Notes: a model not told the origin generated them from the letters alone. A stretch of 64,000 bases of DNA from Chelativorans sp. AA-79 (GCF_029457495.1 NZ_CP120363.1:124001-188000), one strand, 5' to 3'. Counted from the first letter of the stretch, positions 1 to 7,890 are shown. Numbers and translations are program-made.

Positions 1-364
1 TCAGAGTACGATAATCGCTCGCCCGGACAGGCCGAAGACCCAGCGCGGCAACGATCTCCCGTGTATGTTCGCGGCGCGTTTCCTCCCGTTGGGAGTAGAG
101 TTCGAACACCGCAGGATCAATGCCAAGCTGGTCGGCGACAACCGAGACAACCGCCGGGGGTGGAACTTCGCCTGCCCGCAACGGACGGCCCAGATCACGG
201 ACCAGCGCGAGTTGGATGGCAAAGCCCAGCCGATTATGCGACCGGCGATGCACCTTGGCGAAAGCGACATCCTCAGCAGATAGCGCATAGCGGGCCAGAG
301 CCTCTTCATAAACGTCAGACGGCTCGAACAGAATGGTGCGCGGCTGCGCATCGAGGAAAGACAT
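1..364 (-). CDS. tnpA: Tn3-family transposase, N-terminal part (runs off left edge)
   Basis: Reading the minus strand from ATG at 364 gives an open frame with no stop up to the window edge (121 codons), beginning MSFLDAQPRTILFEPSD. It contains the stretch FAKVHRRSHNRLGFAIQLAL, typical of the DUF4158 N-terminal DNA-binding domain of Tn3-family transposases. Full-length members have about 950-1000 residues, so only the first eighth is visible. It lies 15 bp downstream of a resolvase fragment on the same strand, the usual tnpR-tnpA neighbourhood of a replicative transposon. Other open frames here are antisense or off-frame shadows. I cannot tell whether the gene is intact beyond the edge. Confidence 0.8.
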   Translation of the reverse strand, partial: MSFLDAQPRTILFEPSDVYEEALARYALSAEDVAFAKVHRRSHNRLGFAIQLALVRDLGRPLRAGEVPPPAVVSVVADQLGIDPAVFELYSQREETRREHTREIVAALGLRPVRASDYRTL

Positions 365-379
365 CGGTCACACCCAGCC

Positions 380-805
380 TTAAAGCGAGGTGTCGAGCGC
401 ATCTTTATTCCCAGGTCCGGTCCATCCGGCGCGCCGCAATGTGTCGATCAGCGTCGATCGCGGCACCTGGAACGTCCGGCACACGGACGCCTTGCTGGCA
501 CCGGCTTCCAGGGCCGCCAGGATCTGCTCGACCTTTTCCGCGTCAATCGTCGGTGGTCTGCCGCCTTTGCGGCCACGCCGGCGCGCCGCAGTCAGGCCGG
601 CATTGACCCGCTCCGTGATCAGCGCCCTCTCGTATTCGGCAAGCGAGCCGAACAGGTTGAACAGAAACGCGCCGTGCGAATTCGTCGTGTCGATTGCCTC
701 CGTCAGAGATCGGAAAGCGACGCCGCGTACCTTCAATTCTTCGACGATCCGGATCAGGTGAGAGAGCGACCGGCCCAGACGGTCGAGCTTCCAGACGACC
801 AGGAT
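380..805 (-). pseudogene. tnpR: Tn3-type serine resolvase, N-terminally truncated
   Basis: The minus-strand frame reads ILVVWKLDRLGRSLSHL, then a resolvase body (SLAEYERALITERVNAGL), a GRKGGRPP hinge and a C-terminal helix-turn-helix (ASKASVCRTFQVPRSTLIDTL). This is the second half of a small serine recombinase catalytic domain plus the Hin-type DNA-binding domain. The nucleophile region (YxRVS) is absent. Upstream of codon ATC at 805 the frame meets a stop and the sequence switches to DNA ligase coding sequence, so the gene was beheaded by a deletion or insertion junction at about 805. The longest internal ATG frame starts at 736, but homology extends to 805. It cannot be a functional resolvase. 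Confidence 0.85.
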
Positions 806-1578
806 TCAGGCATATTGCCGACGCGGCACGCGAGCTCGGGCACGAAACAATAATCCTCGATGGCGAAGCCGTTGTGCTCGATGCGAGCGGCCGGCCGGAC
901 TTCGGTGCCCTGCAGCAGGCACTAGGCGGTCGTGCCGGCCACCGGCATGCGCGTGAGTCGATCCTTATGGCTTTCGACTTGCTCTATCTGGATGGGCAGG
1001 ACCTCACCGGCCGGCCTCTCGTTGAGCGTCGCCAGTTGATCGAAACCATCCTTGTCGAGCGACAGGGGAACATACAGCTCTCTGAGCGGATAGAGGCAAA
1101 CGGCGACATCCTGCTTCAACATGTCTGCGATTTGGGGCTCGAGGGGATCATCGCGAAACGATTGGATCGGCCGTATCGCTCGGGCAGGACAGGAGACTGG
1201 CTGAAAGTCACCTGCTCCCAGGCGGGTAGCTTTGCAATCGTCGGCTATGAACCGTCGGTTGCCATGCAAGGCGCGATCGGCCGTCTTCTTCTTGCTGCGA
1301 GGAAAGGTGAGCAGCTCGTCTACGTCGGTGGCGTCGGAACAGGGTTCACCGATAAAACACTGCGAGATTTGAAGCGGCGATTGGACGAGATTCAGACGAG
1401 CACGCCGGTTGTTACCCTCCGTCGAAAAGGCGCCGTCTATGTCGAGCCTACACTGGTGGCGGAGATTCAGTTTCGGGCTTGGACACACGAAGGGAAATTG
1501 CGTCACGCTTCGTTCAAGCGATTACGGGAACCGGCCGACAATGCCGAGGTTGCGGAGCTACCGGAGAGCGGCGCATGA
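805..1578 (+). pseudogene. ATP-dependent DNA ligase (LigD ligase-domain type), N-terminus lost
   Basis: From about 805 the plus frame encodes FRHIADAARELG followed by nucleotidyltransferase motifs of ATP-dependent DNA ligases: LDGEAVVLD (motif III), EGIIAKR (motif IV) and DWLKV (motif V). An OB-fold C-terminal part follows (YVGGVGTGFTDKTL), ending at 1578. Such ligases take part in nonhomologous end joining or accessory repair. Motif I with the adenylated lysine (KxDG) should lie upstream and is missing, because the frame runs into antisense resolvase sequence at 805. About 258 residues remain of 300 or more for a stand-alone ligase domain. The frame is open further upstream by chance. It is a gene fragment without catalytic lysine. 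Confidence 0.85.
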
Positions 1579-1602
1579 AAAAGGCGCGGCATGTGCCGCG
1601 CC
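1578..1602 (-). terminator. Rho-independent terminator of the minus-strand 1608-1874 gene
   Basis: A perfect 9-bp stem (GGCGCGGCA / TGCCGCGCC, 1583-1602) with a 2-nt apex lies just downstream of the minus-strand stop at 1608. Read on the minus strand it is followed by a run of five T. It also overlaps the stop codon of the ligase fragment on the other strand. Confidence 0.8.
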
Positions 1603-1607
1603 AAATT

Positions 1608-1874
1608 TCAGAGGTTCGCGTGGGATCGCATCAGGTCGAGGATGATCTCACTGGTCAAACCGCTGACTTCATAGCCGTTCCAGCGGGCGTATTCGAGGAG
1701 CATTTCCAGGCTGTCAATACGTTGGGTGACAGTGCCCACTTCAAGTTCCATGACGTCGGTTTCCGGATGCGGGAAGGCGTGCAGGAAATACGTGTTCAGG
1801 GGCTTATCGTAGCCGATGGTTGCGTCCGTGTCGGTTCTCGATCCCTTGCGGACGGTTACTGTGTAGCGACTCAT
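1608..1874 (-). CDS. Small conserved plasmid protein of unknown function
   Basis: An 88-residue protein, MSRYTVTVRKGSRTDTD..., acidic in its middle and without signal peptide or membrane segment. The start is placed at ATG 1874 because GGAG lies at normal spacing upstream; the longer reading uses a TTG with no ribosome site. The sequence looks like a compact beta-strand/helix protein (YTVTV, IGYDKPLNTYFLHAF, IDSLEMLLEYARWNGYEV). I do not recognise a family. It lies 80 bp downstream of a DUF736 gene on the same strand and ends at a strong terminator, so the two probably form one operon. Such short genes accompany DUF736 on rhizobial plasmids, but no function is inferred. Confidence 0.7.
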   Translation of the reverse strand: MSRYTVTVRKGSRTDTDATIGYDKPLNTYFLHAFPHPETDVMELEVGTVTQRIDSLEMLLEYARWNGYEVSGLTSEIILDLMRSHANL

Positions 1875-1920
1875 GGTCGTCTCCAAAAAGTATCTGGCGG
1901 TGGGTGGGAGGCTGTGCGGC

Positions 1921-1945
1921 GGCGCGGAGCCCCTCGCTCCGCGCC
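1921..1945. repeat. Hairpin downstream of DUF736 copy A
   Basis: A 9-bp perfect inverted repeat GGCGCGGAG / CTCCGCGCC with a 7-nt loop lies just after the DUF736 stop codon. It is repeated at 5024-5048 with a different loop, so the stem is conserved while the loop is not. There is no clear T tract, so it may be an mRNA-stabilising or processing hairpin rather than a terminator. Confidence 0.6.
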
Positions 1946-1954
1946 TTGTTGGCC

Positions 1955-2275
1955 TCAGCTCCAGGGGATGACGGCCATCAGGCTTTCGTCGTCCTGGCCG
2001 GGGTAGCGGCCGAGGTTGGCCCGGAAAACCCGGTTCGGCGTGTAGGCGGTGAGCTGGAAGTATTCGTTGCCCTGCTTGCTCCGCTGCTTCCAGATGCCGC
2101 CGATCTCGACCTTGCGGCCGCGGGGGCTGTAGCCGAAGAGGCGGTAGACCGGCGCGTCTTCCTTGTCGCTGTTGAGCGTCTCGCCGATCACGTTGAAGTC
2201 GAAATCCAGGGCTGCGATGTTGCCGCTCAGCGTGCCGTCCTCGTTGAAGCGGATGAAGTTGGTCAGCTCGGTCAT
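1955..2275 (-). CDS. DUF736 family protein, copy A
   Basis: A 106-residue protein starting MTELTNFIRFNEDGTLSGNI and ending in MAVIPWS, recognisable as DUF736. This small family is widespread on plasmids and integrative elements of Rhizobiales and has no established function. The start at 2275 is chosen because the second copy in this window has the same conserved start, while the upstream in-frame extension (to 2530) is low-complexity and probably untranslated. The protein has regularly spaced strands (YRLFGYSPRGRKVEIGGIWK, EYFQLTAYTP) and no signal peptide. It differs from copy B at only a few positions (KQRSKQGNEY against KKQSKQGNGY). The gene is followed by a hairpin and then by a small gene on the same strand. 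Confidence 0.9.
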   Translation of the reverse strand: MTELTNFIRFNEDGTLSGNIAALDFDFNVIGETLNSDKEDAPVYRLFGYSPRGRKVEIGGIWKQRSKQGNEYFQLTAYTPNRVFRANLGRYPGQDDESLMAVIPWS

Positions 2276-2875
2276 TGGGGTCACTCCGTGATTTGATCTA
2301 TCGACGGGGACGCCAAGAAGGACCGGAAGAAGAGCGGTCTGCACCCGCAGGGCCGCAACGGAGTGGAGGGCGACGGCGGGCGTGAAAAACGGAAGGTTCG
2401 CCGCTTGCCGGTGAAAGCCGTTTTTCTCGAACGACGGCGTTGCCGCCGCTCGCCGGGCCTTATAGTCCCTCAGTCGATTGATCGGAACCAAACACGGAGT
2501 GAACCCGGCTGATGAGCGGGTTGACCCCACCGCGGCTAACAGCGCCTATGGACGGCTTTCAGCGGCTTCATGTCTGACCCGATCGGCCTCACCACGGCGC
2601 CGGCAGCGCGATCAACAGAAGAATGACCGCCCGCACCTGGTCACCGGCAGCCCGTCGCGGCCGCGCAAGTGCGTTCGGAGCGACGAGGATCAGGAGCGCG
2701 CCAATAGGGCAACTCCCCTGCCCAGCCCCGCGTACTCGGCCGAGCTTCCGGCTTCTGGCACCAGGGTGGCCCGGCGTAGGGTCGAAGGCTTGTGGCATTG
2801 GCCTAATGTGGTTGTGAAGGAGGCGGCTGGCCCGTACCGCGCTGCTCCATCCTCCCATCCACCGCCAGATACGTT
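2276..2875. other. Upstream region of DUF736 copy A, no gene supported
   Basis: The first 390 bp belong to the direct repeat and include a short inverted repeat AACCCG / CGGGTT near 2503-2523. From about 2664 to 2875 the sequence is unique. Open frames exist on both strands but have no recognisable protein features. I take it as leader or intergenic DNA, possibly with promoter elements for DUF736. Confidence 0.5.
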
Positions 2876-3013
2876 TTGGAAATGTCGGGCGAAATCGCTA
2901 TATTTAGGACCGAAGGGACGCCGGGTTTCCCTGACGCCCCGTTTCCTAGACTAGATCAAGATCAGGACCTGGATGCGGACTTGCCAGGCCGTCCGGGTTC
3001 TTTTCGATCACGA
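2876..3013 (+). ncRNA. Putative small RNA unit A (promoter plus hairpin)
   Basis: A sigma70-like promoter TTGGAA (2876-2881), exactly 17 bp, TATATT (2899-2904) precedes a G-rich/C-rich hairpin (GGGACGCC ... GACGCCCC) and a second imperfect stem (CCTGG/CCAGG within GATC arms) ending in GTTCTTTT near 3003. The same promoter-plus-hairpin layout recurs 141 bp downstream. No open reading frame explains this conservation. It could instead be a duplicated leader of a lost gene. Confidence 0.45.
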
Positions 3014-3016
3014 ACG

Positions 3017-3150
3017 TTGGAAAAGACCGCCAAAGTCGCTATATTGGAACTGGAGTGGGACGTCAGGTTTCCCCGACGCCCCTCTTCCTTAGAAGATGAC
3101 ATTGACCCGGAGCACGAGTGTCCAGCTCTTCCGGGTCTTTGTCATTCTAA
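3017..3150 (+). ncRNA. Putative small RNA unit B (promoter plus two hairpins)
   Basis: The promoter TTGGAA (3017-3022), 17 bp, TATATT (3040-3045) matches unit A exactly in both boxes and spacing. The predicted transcript holds a stem GGGACGTC/GACGCCCC and then a long, slightly imperfect hairpin. Its arms are 3089-3111 and 3130-3150, with core GACCCGG/CCGGGTC and an 18-nt loop. Immediately after it is AAGGGAG and a possible GTG start reading VAKTTNAPPPV then stop, perhaps a beheaded gene. The unit is therefore either an sRNA or a structured 5' leader. Confidence 0.5.
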
Positions 3151-3289
3151 GGGAGATGCTCAGTGGCAAAAACCACAAATGCACCTCCTCCAGTTTAGGG
3201 GCGAGGCTGACGCCCTCAGCCGGGGGAGCCCATCTCCCCTCGGTGGCGCAAGCTGGCATTGCGCACTCGGTTTTCGCCCCCAATGGCTG

Positions 3290-4183
3290 TTACTCGAGGC
3301 CGTACGACGGTCCCCGCATTTCCAGTTTCCGATCGCGGCCGGCCTCGAACTTGATCGATGCTCCGGAATCCGGAATCGGCCGGGGGAGATCCCTGGTCCA
3401 GCCGATTAGAATGTTCTTGTCGTCACGCATCATGAAGTTTTCGCGATTCACACCGACAAGTAGGCCGTTATAGGGCCGCTGCGGCTCGGTCGTCGCCATA
3501 TAGACGTTGTTCCAGTCGAAGCCGTTGCGTGAAAGAAATGTCTGCGCCTCACGCAATGCCTGAACTCGCTCGGGGTTTGCGATCTCGCGGAACAATCGCT
3601 GCATGGGCTCGAAATCGCGTTGCTCATGGCTGGCGATGCTGGCAACGATCATGCGCTCGCGTGAGACGGCTTCGAACGCGAGTGGATGGCCGGCGTTGTC
3701 CGCCAACGCGGCTAGGAAAGCGCGCTGGGTGCGTCCGTTGCCTTCTCTGAACGGGTGTATGCTGTTGAGACGGCCGAAAATTTCCGCCGCACGGTTCGCG
3801 AATTCATCGCGATCCAGCCCGCGCAGGAGATTGGTCTCGTGCAGGTCGCCCGTGAGCTGGTCGACGTCACGGCCGACCTGTGGACCGATAGAGAAATCGG
3901 CCCCGCCGATCTTCGCCATTGTCGGCATGGTGGCGACAGTGCCGTCGGACAGGGTGACCGCCTCATGACGCATTCGCCCGGCCCACTCATAGACGTCCTG
4001 GAAAAGATGATGATGGAGCGCCCTCAGGTGCGATTCATCGAATGTCGCTCGAGGGCCGCCGCCGGCGTCCAGTTCAATGGCGCGGGCGGCGACATAGCCG
4101 GCCTCGAATTTCTCGAGCTCACCGGCCTCCGTCGCGCCAAGAAGGTTCTTGAGCGTGCCGTTCTGAAGCGTGTAATTCGGCAT
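3290..4183 (-). CDS. fic: Fic-domain toxin (adenylyltransferase), class I
   Basis: A 297-residue protein with the complete Fic active-site motif HPFREGNGRTQR at residues 143-154. His143 and the acidic/GNGR anion hole for ATP are present, so AMP transfer to a target hydroxyl is expected. The Fic fold covers roughly residues 40-210 and a C-terminal beta-rich domain follows (NGLLVGVNRENFMMRDDKNILIGW), resembling the layout of VbhT/Bep-type Fic proteins without a BID domain. Its start overlaps the stop of the antitoxin gene by one base (TGATG), so translation is coupled. Known VbhT-like toxins AMPylate DNA gyrase and topoisomerase IV; that target is inferred, not visible. All motif residues are intact. 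Confidence 0.92.
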   Translation of the reverse strand: MPNYTLQNGTLKNLLGATEAGELEKFEAGYVAARAIELDAGGGPRATFDESHLRALHHHLFQDVYEWAGRMRHEAVTLSDGTVATMPTMAKIGGADFSIGPQVGRDVDQLTGDLHETNLLRGLDRDEFANRAAEIFGRLNSIHPFREGNGRTQRAFLAALADNAGHPLAFEAVSRERMIVASIASHEQRDFEPMQRLFREIANPERVQALREAQTFLSRNGFDWNNVYMATTEPQRPYNGLLVGVNRENFMMRDDKNILIGWTRDLPRPIPDSGASIKFEAGRDRKLEMRGPSYGLE

Positions 4184-4389
4184 CAGTGGCGTGCGCGAAG
4201 GGCCTTCAGTCGGGGTGCGATTTCGTGAGCTTCAATCTCGCCGCGAATATACGCGTCAAACACCGCGTCAGTCTCCGGACCGCGCTCCGCACCCTCCAGG
4301 GCGTTGGTGCGATCGGCCCGATAGACCGCCTCGCGGCGGCGCTTCATTTCAGCGTCGGAAAGAATCTTGCGCTCCAGCACGACGGTCAT
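4183..4389 (-). CDS. VbhA-like antitoxin of the Fic toxin
   Basis: A 68-residue helical protein with the inhibitory motif (S/T)xxxE(G/N) of class I Fic antitoxins: Thr28-x-x-x-Glu32-Gly33 (TNALEG) inside RRREAVYRADRTNALEGAE. In this family the glutamate pairs with the second arginine of the Fic motif and blocks productive ATP binding. The gene precedes fic with a one-base overlap and overlaps the upstream gene by four bases (ATGA), so it is the middle cistron of a coupled three-gene operon. Length and position match VbhA (about 60 residues). It likely stabilises the plasmid by neutralising Fic. Confidence 0.88.
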   Translation of the reverse strand: MTVVLERKILSDAEMKRRREAVYRADRTNALEGAERGPETDAVFDAYIRGEIEAHEIAPRLKALRARH

Positions 4390-4844
4390 GACACGGCCTC
4401 TTCGTTTTTCGCCCCTTCTTTGGGCTTAACTGGTGGTGCGACGTACGGAACGAAGCCAGCGGGCAGGACTGCTTGGGCCAATTCCGGATTCACTGCGTAC
4501 CGTCCATTATAAGATATTGGATACAAAGCTCCAAGTTCCGAAAGCAATTTACTCTCTCTATGAACGGTAAATCTGCTCTTATTGATCCTTCTCGCTAGCT
4601 CTGTAAACGGCAGTATTCCTCCATCCACTTGGGGATTAAAGACCAAGCCACGCAACATAAGCTTTAGCAGCGGAACCATGTTCGTGTGTCTCGGCGGCCG
4701 CTTCTCGACGATCTTGGCGAGCTTTCTTCGGTTCACCCCCACATAGCCCCAAGGAATTTCCTCAAGAACCGGTGGCCCATTAAACCACACAAAAGGATCT
4801 TCAGGTCTCAAATCGAAGCGCCTATAGAGTTCTTCTTTCTTCAT
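4386..4844 (-). CDS. Unknown protein coupled to the Fic TA operon, winged-helix-like
   Basis: A 152-residue protein if the ATG at 4844 (MKKEELYRRFDLRPEDPF) is used; a longer frame reaches 4964 but its first 40 residues look untranslated. Residues 85-135 (GILPFTELARRINKSRFTVHRESKLLSELGAL) resemble a DNA-binding helix-turn-helix, and the tail is lysine- and glutamate-rich. The stop overlaps the antitoxin start by four bases (ATGA), so it is the first cistron of a three-gene TA operon. Base composition is visibly more AT-rich than the neighbours, suggesting separate acquisition. An operon regulator is a reasonable guess; I do not recognise the family. Confidence 0.65.
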   Translation of the reverse strand: MKKEELYRRFDLRPEDPFVWFNGPPVLEEIPWGYVGVNRRKLAKIVEKRPPRHTNMVPLLKLMLRGLVFNPQVDGGILPFTELARRINKSRFTVHRESKLLSELGALYPISYNGRYAVNPELAQAVLPAGFVPYVAPPVKPKEGAKNEEAVS

Positions 4845-5023
4845 ATGTTTCGCTTGTTCCCCACCCCATATGTGCGGGAAGGTACATATTACCACATTAT
4901 CCGCCAACAGCCTGATTGCGATGCCCTTTGGATAAAGCGCAGGGCATCTATGCCAAATCTCCAACGCATTGCCCGCTCCCTAGGTTTCGCCACGGCGAAT
5001 GGCAAGTGTTGCTTTTAGAGGGC

Positions 5024-5764
5024 GGCGCGGAGCTGCTCGCTCCGCGCCTTGTTGGCCTCAGCTCCAGGGGATGACGGCCATCAGGCTTTCGTCGTCCTGG
5101 CCGGGGTAGCGGCCGAGGTTGGCCCGGAACACCCGGTTCGGCGTGTGGGCGGTGAGCTGGAAGTATCCGTTGCCCTGCTTGCTCTGCTTCTTCCAGATGC
5201 CGCCGATCTCGACCTTGCGGCCGCGGGGGCTGTAGCCGAAGAGGCGGTAAACCGGCGCGTCTTCCTTGTCGCTGTTGAGCGTCTCGCCGATCACGTTGAA
5301 GTCGAAATCCAGGGCTGCGATGTTGCCGCTCAGCGTGCCGTCTTCGTTGAAGCGGATGAAGTTGGTCAGCTCGGTCATTGGGGTCACTCCGTGATTTGAT
5401 CTATCGACGGGGACGCCAAGAAGGTCCGGAAGAAGAGCGGTCTGCACCCGCAGGGCCGGAACGAAGTGGAGGGCGACGGCGGGCGTGAAAAACGGAAGGT
5501 TCGCCGCTTGCCGGTGAAAGCCGTTTTTCACGAACGACGGCGTTGCCGCCGCTCGCCGGGCCTTATAGTCCCTCAGTCGATTGATCGGAACCAAACACGG
5601 AGTGAACCCGGCTGATGCGCGGGTTGACCCCACCGCGGCCAACAGCGCCTATGGACGGCTTTCAGCGGCTTCATGTCTGACCCGATCGGCCTCACCACGG
5701 CGCCGGCAGCGCGATCAACAGAAGAAAGACCGGCCCGCACCTGGTCACCGGCAGCCCGCCGCGG
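5024..5764. repeat. 740-bp direct repeat, copy B
   Basis: Second copy of the segment at 1921-2663, same orientation. It carries the hairpin GGCGCGGAG / CTCCGCGCC at 5024-5048, DUF736 copy B and the long upstream region. Homology ends at about 5764, where the sequence reads CGCCGCGGCCTTG instead of CGTCGCGGCCGCG. Confidence 0.85.
5058..5378 (-). CDS. DUF736 family protein, copy B
   Basis: 106 residues, nearly identical to the protein at 1955-2275, with differences such as KKQSKQGNGYFQLTAHTP. The start at 5378 is the same conserved ATG. The family is plasmid- and island-associated in Rhizobiales with unknown function. Both copies are intact with no frameshift, so either the duplication is recent or both are maintained. 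Unlike copy A there is no small companion gene downstream; the hairpin is followed by unrelated sequence and the Fic operon. The upstream region has the same sequence as copy A, so the two should be expressed alike. Confidence 0.9.
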   Translation of the reverse strand: MTELTNFIRFNEDGTLSGNIAALDFDFNVIGETLNSDKEDAPVYRLFGYSPRGRKVEIGGIWKKQSKQGNGYFQLTAHTPNRVFRANLGRYPGQDDESLMAVIPWS

Positions 5765-6009
5765 CCTTGCCTGCGATCGAGCGCCGATCCATCGTTCCCG
5801 TCGTGCCTCATCAACGACCGCTGTCGCCCGATGTCGACCGCTCGCCGGTTCTCGATTTGATCCTGGAACTTGCTCAGGGCGGAGATTTCCCGTTCTCTGC
5901 AGCGCCAAATAAACTTTTGGGGGTGGAAAAGCGGATTTGCTGGATTTCAATCGTAAGGGAGGGATAGTAGAGGCGAAGTGCACGAGGTTCACGCTTTCTA
6001 AAGGTGCGT
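5379..6009. other. Gap between DUF736 copy B and the sbcD-sbcC chimera
   Basis: Up to 5764 this is repeat copy B. From 5765 to 6009 the sequence is unique and has no supported gene. A purine-rich stretch AAGGGAGGGATAG near 5954-5966 and AAAGG just before 6010 are the only translation-like signals. The latter fits the start codon at 6010. Confidence 0.5.
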
Positions 6010-7890
6010 ATGCGGGCACTTCACACGGCGGATTGGCATATCGGGCAAACCTTGAACGGCTGGTCGCGCGAAGCCGAACACGAGGTTTTCTTCCGTGCGC
6101 TCGCGGACATTGTTGAAGAAGAGGAGATCGATCTCCTTCTCGTCGCGGGCGACGTCTTCGACAATACGAACCCGTCGGGCGAGAGCCAGCGGCTCCTCTA
6201 CCGGGCACTTGCCGATCTCAAGCGCCGACGCCCGAGCTTGGTCATCGTGATCTCGGGCGGCAACCACGATCCCGCACTGCGGCTCGAAGCTCCCGGGGAC
6301 CTCTTCGAAGGGTTGGATATCCATACGTTCGGAACGGTCCGCCGTCGGGGCGGCACGGTCGATGCGAAGGAGCACCTGGTCCCGGTCCCGGGACCCACTG
6401 GTGAGCCGGAGCTCTACGTTCTCGCAATTCCCTTCTTGCGCGCGGCCGATCTCACCGGGGTTAGCTTCGCCGACAATGAGGACGGTCTGACGATCGTGGA
6501 GGCGGCTCGGGCCTTCCATACAGAGATTGTCACGGCCGCAGCCGAGATCGCGGGAGACATAGGCCCGATCCTGTCTGCGATAAGGGAGAAGGCGGACGCG
6601 TTCGGGGTGGATTCGGAAGAGCGGCTCAGGAAGCTGCGGCAGGTCGCCGAGGTGCTCAGGTCATCTCGAGACAAGATCGCCGAGGATCAGAAAACCCTCA
6701 CAGATCTCGGCCCGCAGATCGCCCATCGCGCGGCCGAGCTTGCGGGCGAGGAGAAGGCGGAGGCGGAAGCGACAACCTATTGTGATGGCCGCCAGGCGGC
6801 CTATGCTGCCCTGCTCGATGAGCGAAAGGCACTTCTCGGCGGCGAGGCTACCGACACCCATCGGTCGCGTCACAACAAAACTCGGCAGGATGCGCAGTCG
6901 GCCCTTGAGGACGCGCAGCAGAAACATGGCGCCGAGGTCGCGAAACTCACCGGGCTTCAGACCCGCCTCGAAGCGGCAGAGGACGCCGTCTCTTCAGCCG
7001 AGACGCGCCGCGATGCCGCGGAGGCGACGCTTACCGAGGCTTGCGCCGCGGGCGGGCTCTCCTTTGCCAGGGTCATCGAGCTCCACCAGGCGACAGACGC
7101 CGAGATCGCAGCCTGCCGGGAGCGGATCAAGCAAGCGGAGACTGAGAAAGCTAACGCCGATGGCGCCCTGAGGGAACGCCAGGAGGCGCTGAAGGCACTC
7201 GAGGCGAAGGGTTTCCCGGAGAGGCCCAGGGAAGACCTGGAGAGCCGCAAGTTGGCACTCGAAGCCTCCATGGAGAGACGCGGCGAGGAGCTCGGACGGC
7301 TCGCCGAGCGTCAGTCGGCCGATGCCGAGTCCCGAGAACGGCTAAAGGACCTGGAGCAGGAAATCGACACGGCGCGGGGCGTCGCGGAAACCTGGCTCGC
7401 GATCAATGAGGCGATTGGGGCGGCCAATGGCGACCGTTTCGCGCAGATCGCGCAGGCGATGACGCTCGGGCTCCTTGTGGAGCGAGCGAACCTCCACCTC
7501 CAGGAGTTGAAGCCGCGCTACCGTCTTGAAGTTGCCTCGTCAGATCTCGCACTCTATGTCATCGATCTCGATATGGCCGGCGACCGGCGCACGACCCGGT
7601 CGCTTTCGGGCGGGGAGCGGTTTCTTGTCTCGCTCGCGCTCGCCCTGGCGCTTTCCAGCATGGGCACCTATGGCGCGCTGGCGGGAACGCTCTTCATCGA
7701 CGAAGGTTTCGGCTCGCTCGATTCAGACAGCCTAGATCTAGCGATCGATGCGCTAGAGCGCCTTCAGGCACAGGGTCGCACCATCGGCGTGATCAGCCAT
7801 GTGCAGGCGATGAAGGACCGGATCCCAGTGCAGGTCGAAGTGGTGAAGACTGGTGGAGGAGCGAGCGAGGTGAAGTTGAAGGTGGCCTGA
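6010..7890 (+). CDS. SbcD-SbcC in-frame chimera (deletion fusion)
   Basis: An open frame of 626 codons. Residues 1 to about 185 are the N-terminal half of the SbcD/Mre11 phosphoesterase, with metal-binding motifs TADWHIG, AGDVFD and GGNHDP. The later GHxH histidines are absent. From about residue 190 it continues without a stop into the second coiled-coil half of SbcC/Rad50, then the ABC signature LSGGERF and Walker B LFIDEGFGSLD near the C-terminus. The SbcC N-terminal ATPase half with Walker A and the zinc hook are missing. Normal proteins are about 400 and 1000 residues, so a deletion of roughly 3 kb removed the end of sbcD and start of sbcC. It should be inactive as nuclease and ATPase. 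Start ATG 6010 has AAAGG upstream. Confidence 0.88.
   Translation: MRALHTADWHIGQTLNGWSREAEHEVFFRALADIVEEEEIDLLLVAGDVFDNTNPSGESQRLLYRALADLKRRRPSLVIVISGGNHDPALRLEAPGDLFEGLDIHTFGTVRRRGGTVDAKEHLVPVPGPTGEPELYVLAIPFLRAADLTGVSFADNEDGLTIVEAARAFHTEIVTAAAEIAGDIGPILSAIREKADAFGVDSEERLRKLRQVAEVLRSSRDKIAEDQKTLTDLGPQIAHRAAELAGEEKAEAEATTYCDGRQAAYAALLDERKALLGGEATDTHRSRHNKTRQDAQSALEDAQQKHGAEVAKLTGLQTRLEAAEDAVSSAETRRDAAEATLTEACAAGGLSFARVIELHQATDAEIAACRERIKQAETEKANADGALRERQEALKALEAKGFPERPREDLESRKLALEASMERRGEELGRLAERQSADAESRERLKDLEQEIDTARGVAETWLAINEAIGAANGDRFAQIAQAMTLGLLVERANLHLQELKPRYRLEVASSDLALYVIDLDMAGDRRTTRSLSGGERFLVSLALALALSSMGTYGALAGTLFIDEGFGSLDSDSLDLAIDALERLQAQGRTIGVISHVQAMKDRIPVQVEVVKTGGGASEVKLKVA

Larger units (their letters stand above)
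1921..2663. repeat. 740-bp direct repeat, copy A
   Basis: This segment is almost the same as 5024-5764, in the same orientation, with scattered substitutions and a few indels. Each copy holds a hairpin, a DUF736 gene and about 390 bp upstream of that gene. The two copies bracket the small RNA-like units and the Fic toxin-antitoxin operon, so recombination between them would delete or duplicate about 3.1 kb. Confidence 0.85.

Noticed and set aside
1..402. Minus-strand 133-residue frame MRSTPRFKAGC...
   Set aside because: It is one base off the frame that encodes the DUF4158 transposase start at 364, and it has no family features.
61..606. Plus-strand open frames across the left end
   Set aside because: They are antisense to the Tn3 transposase and resolvase reading frames and are Arg/Pro-rich shadows.
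2276..2530. N-terminal extension of DUF736 copy A (and the matching one at 5379-5642)
   Set aside because: The conserved family start is MTELTNF; the extension is open in both copies but of low complexity and lacks a ribosome site.
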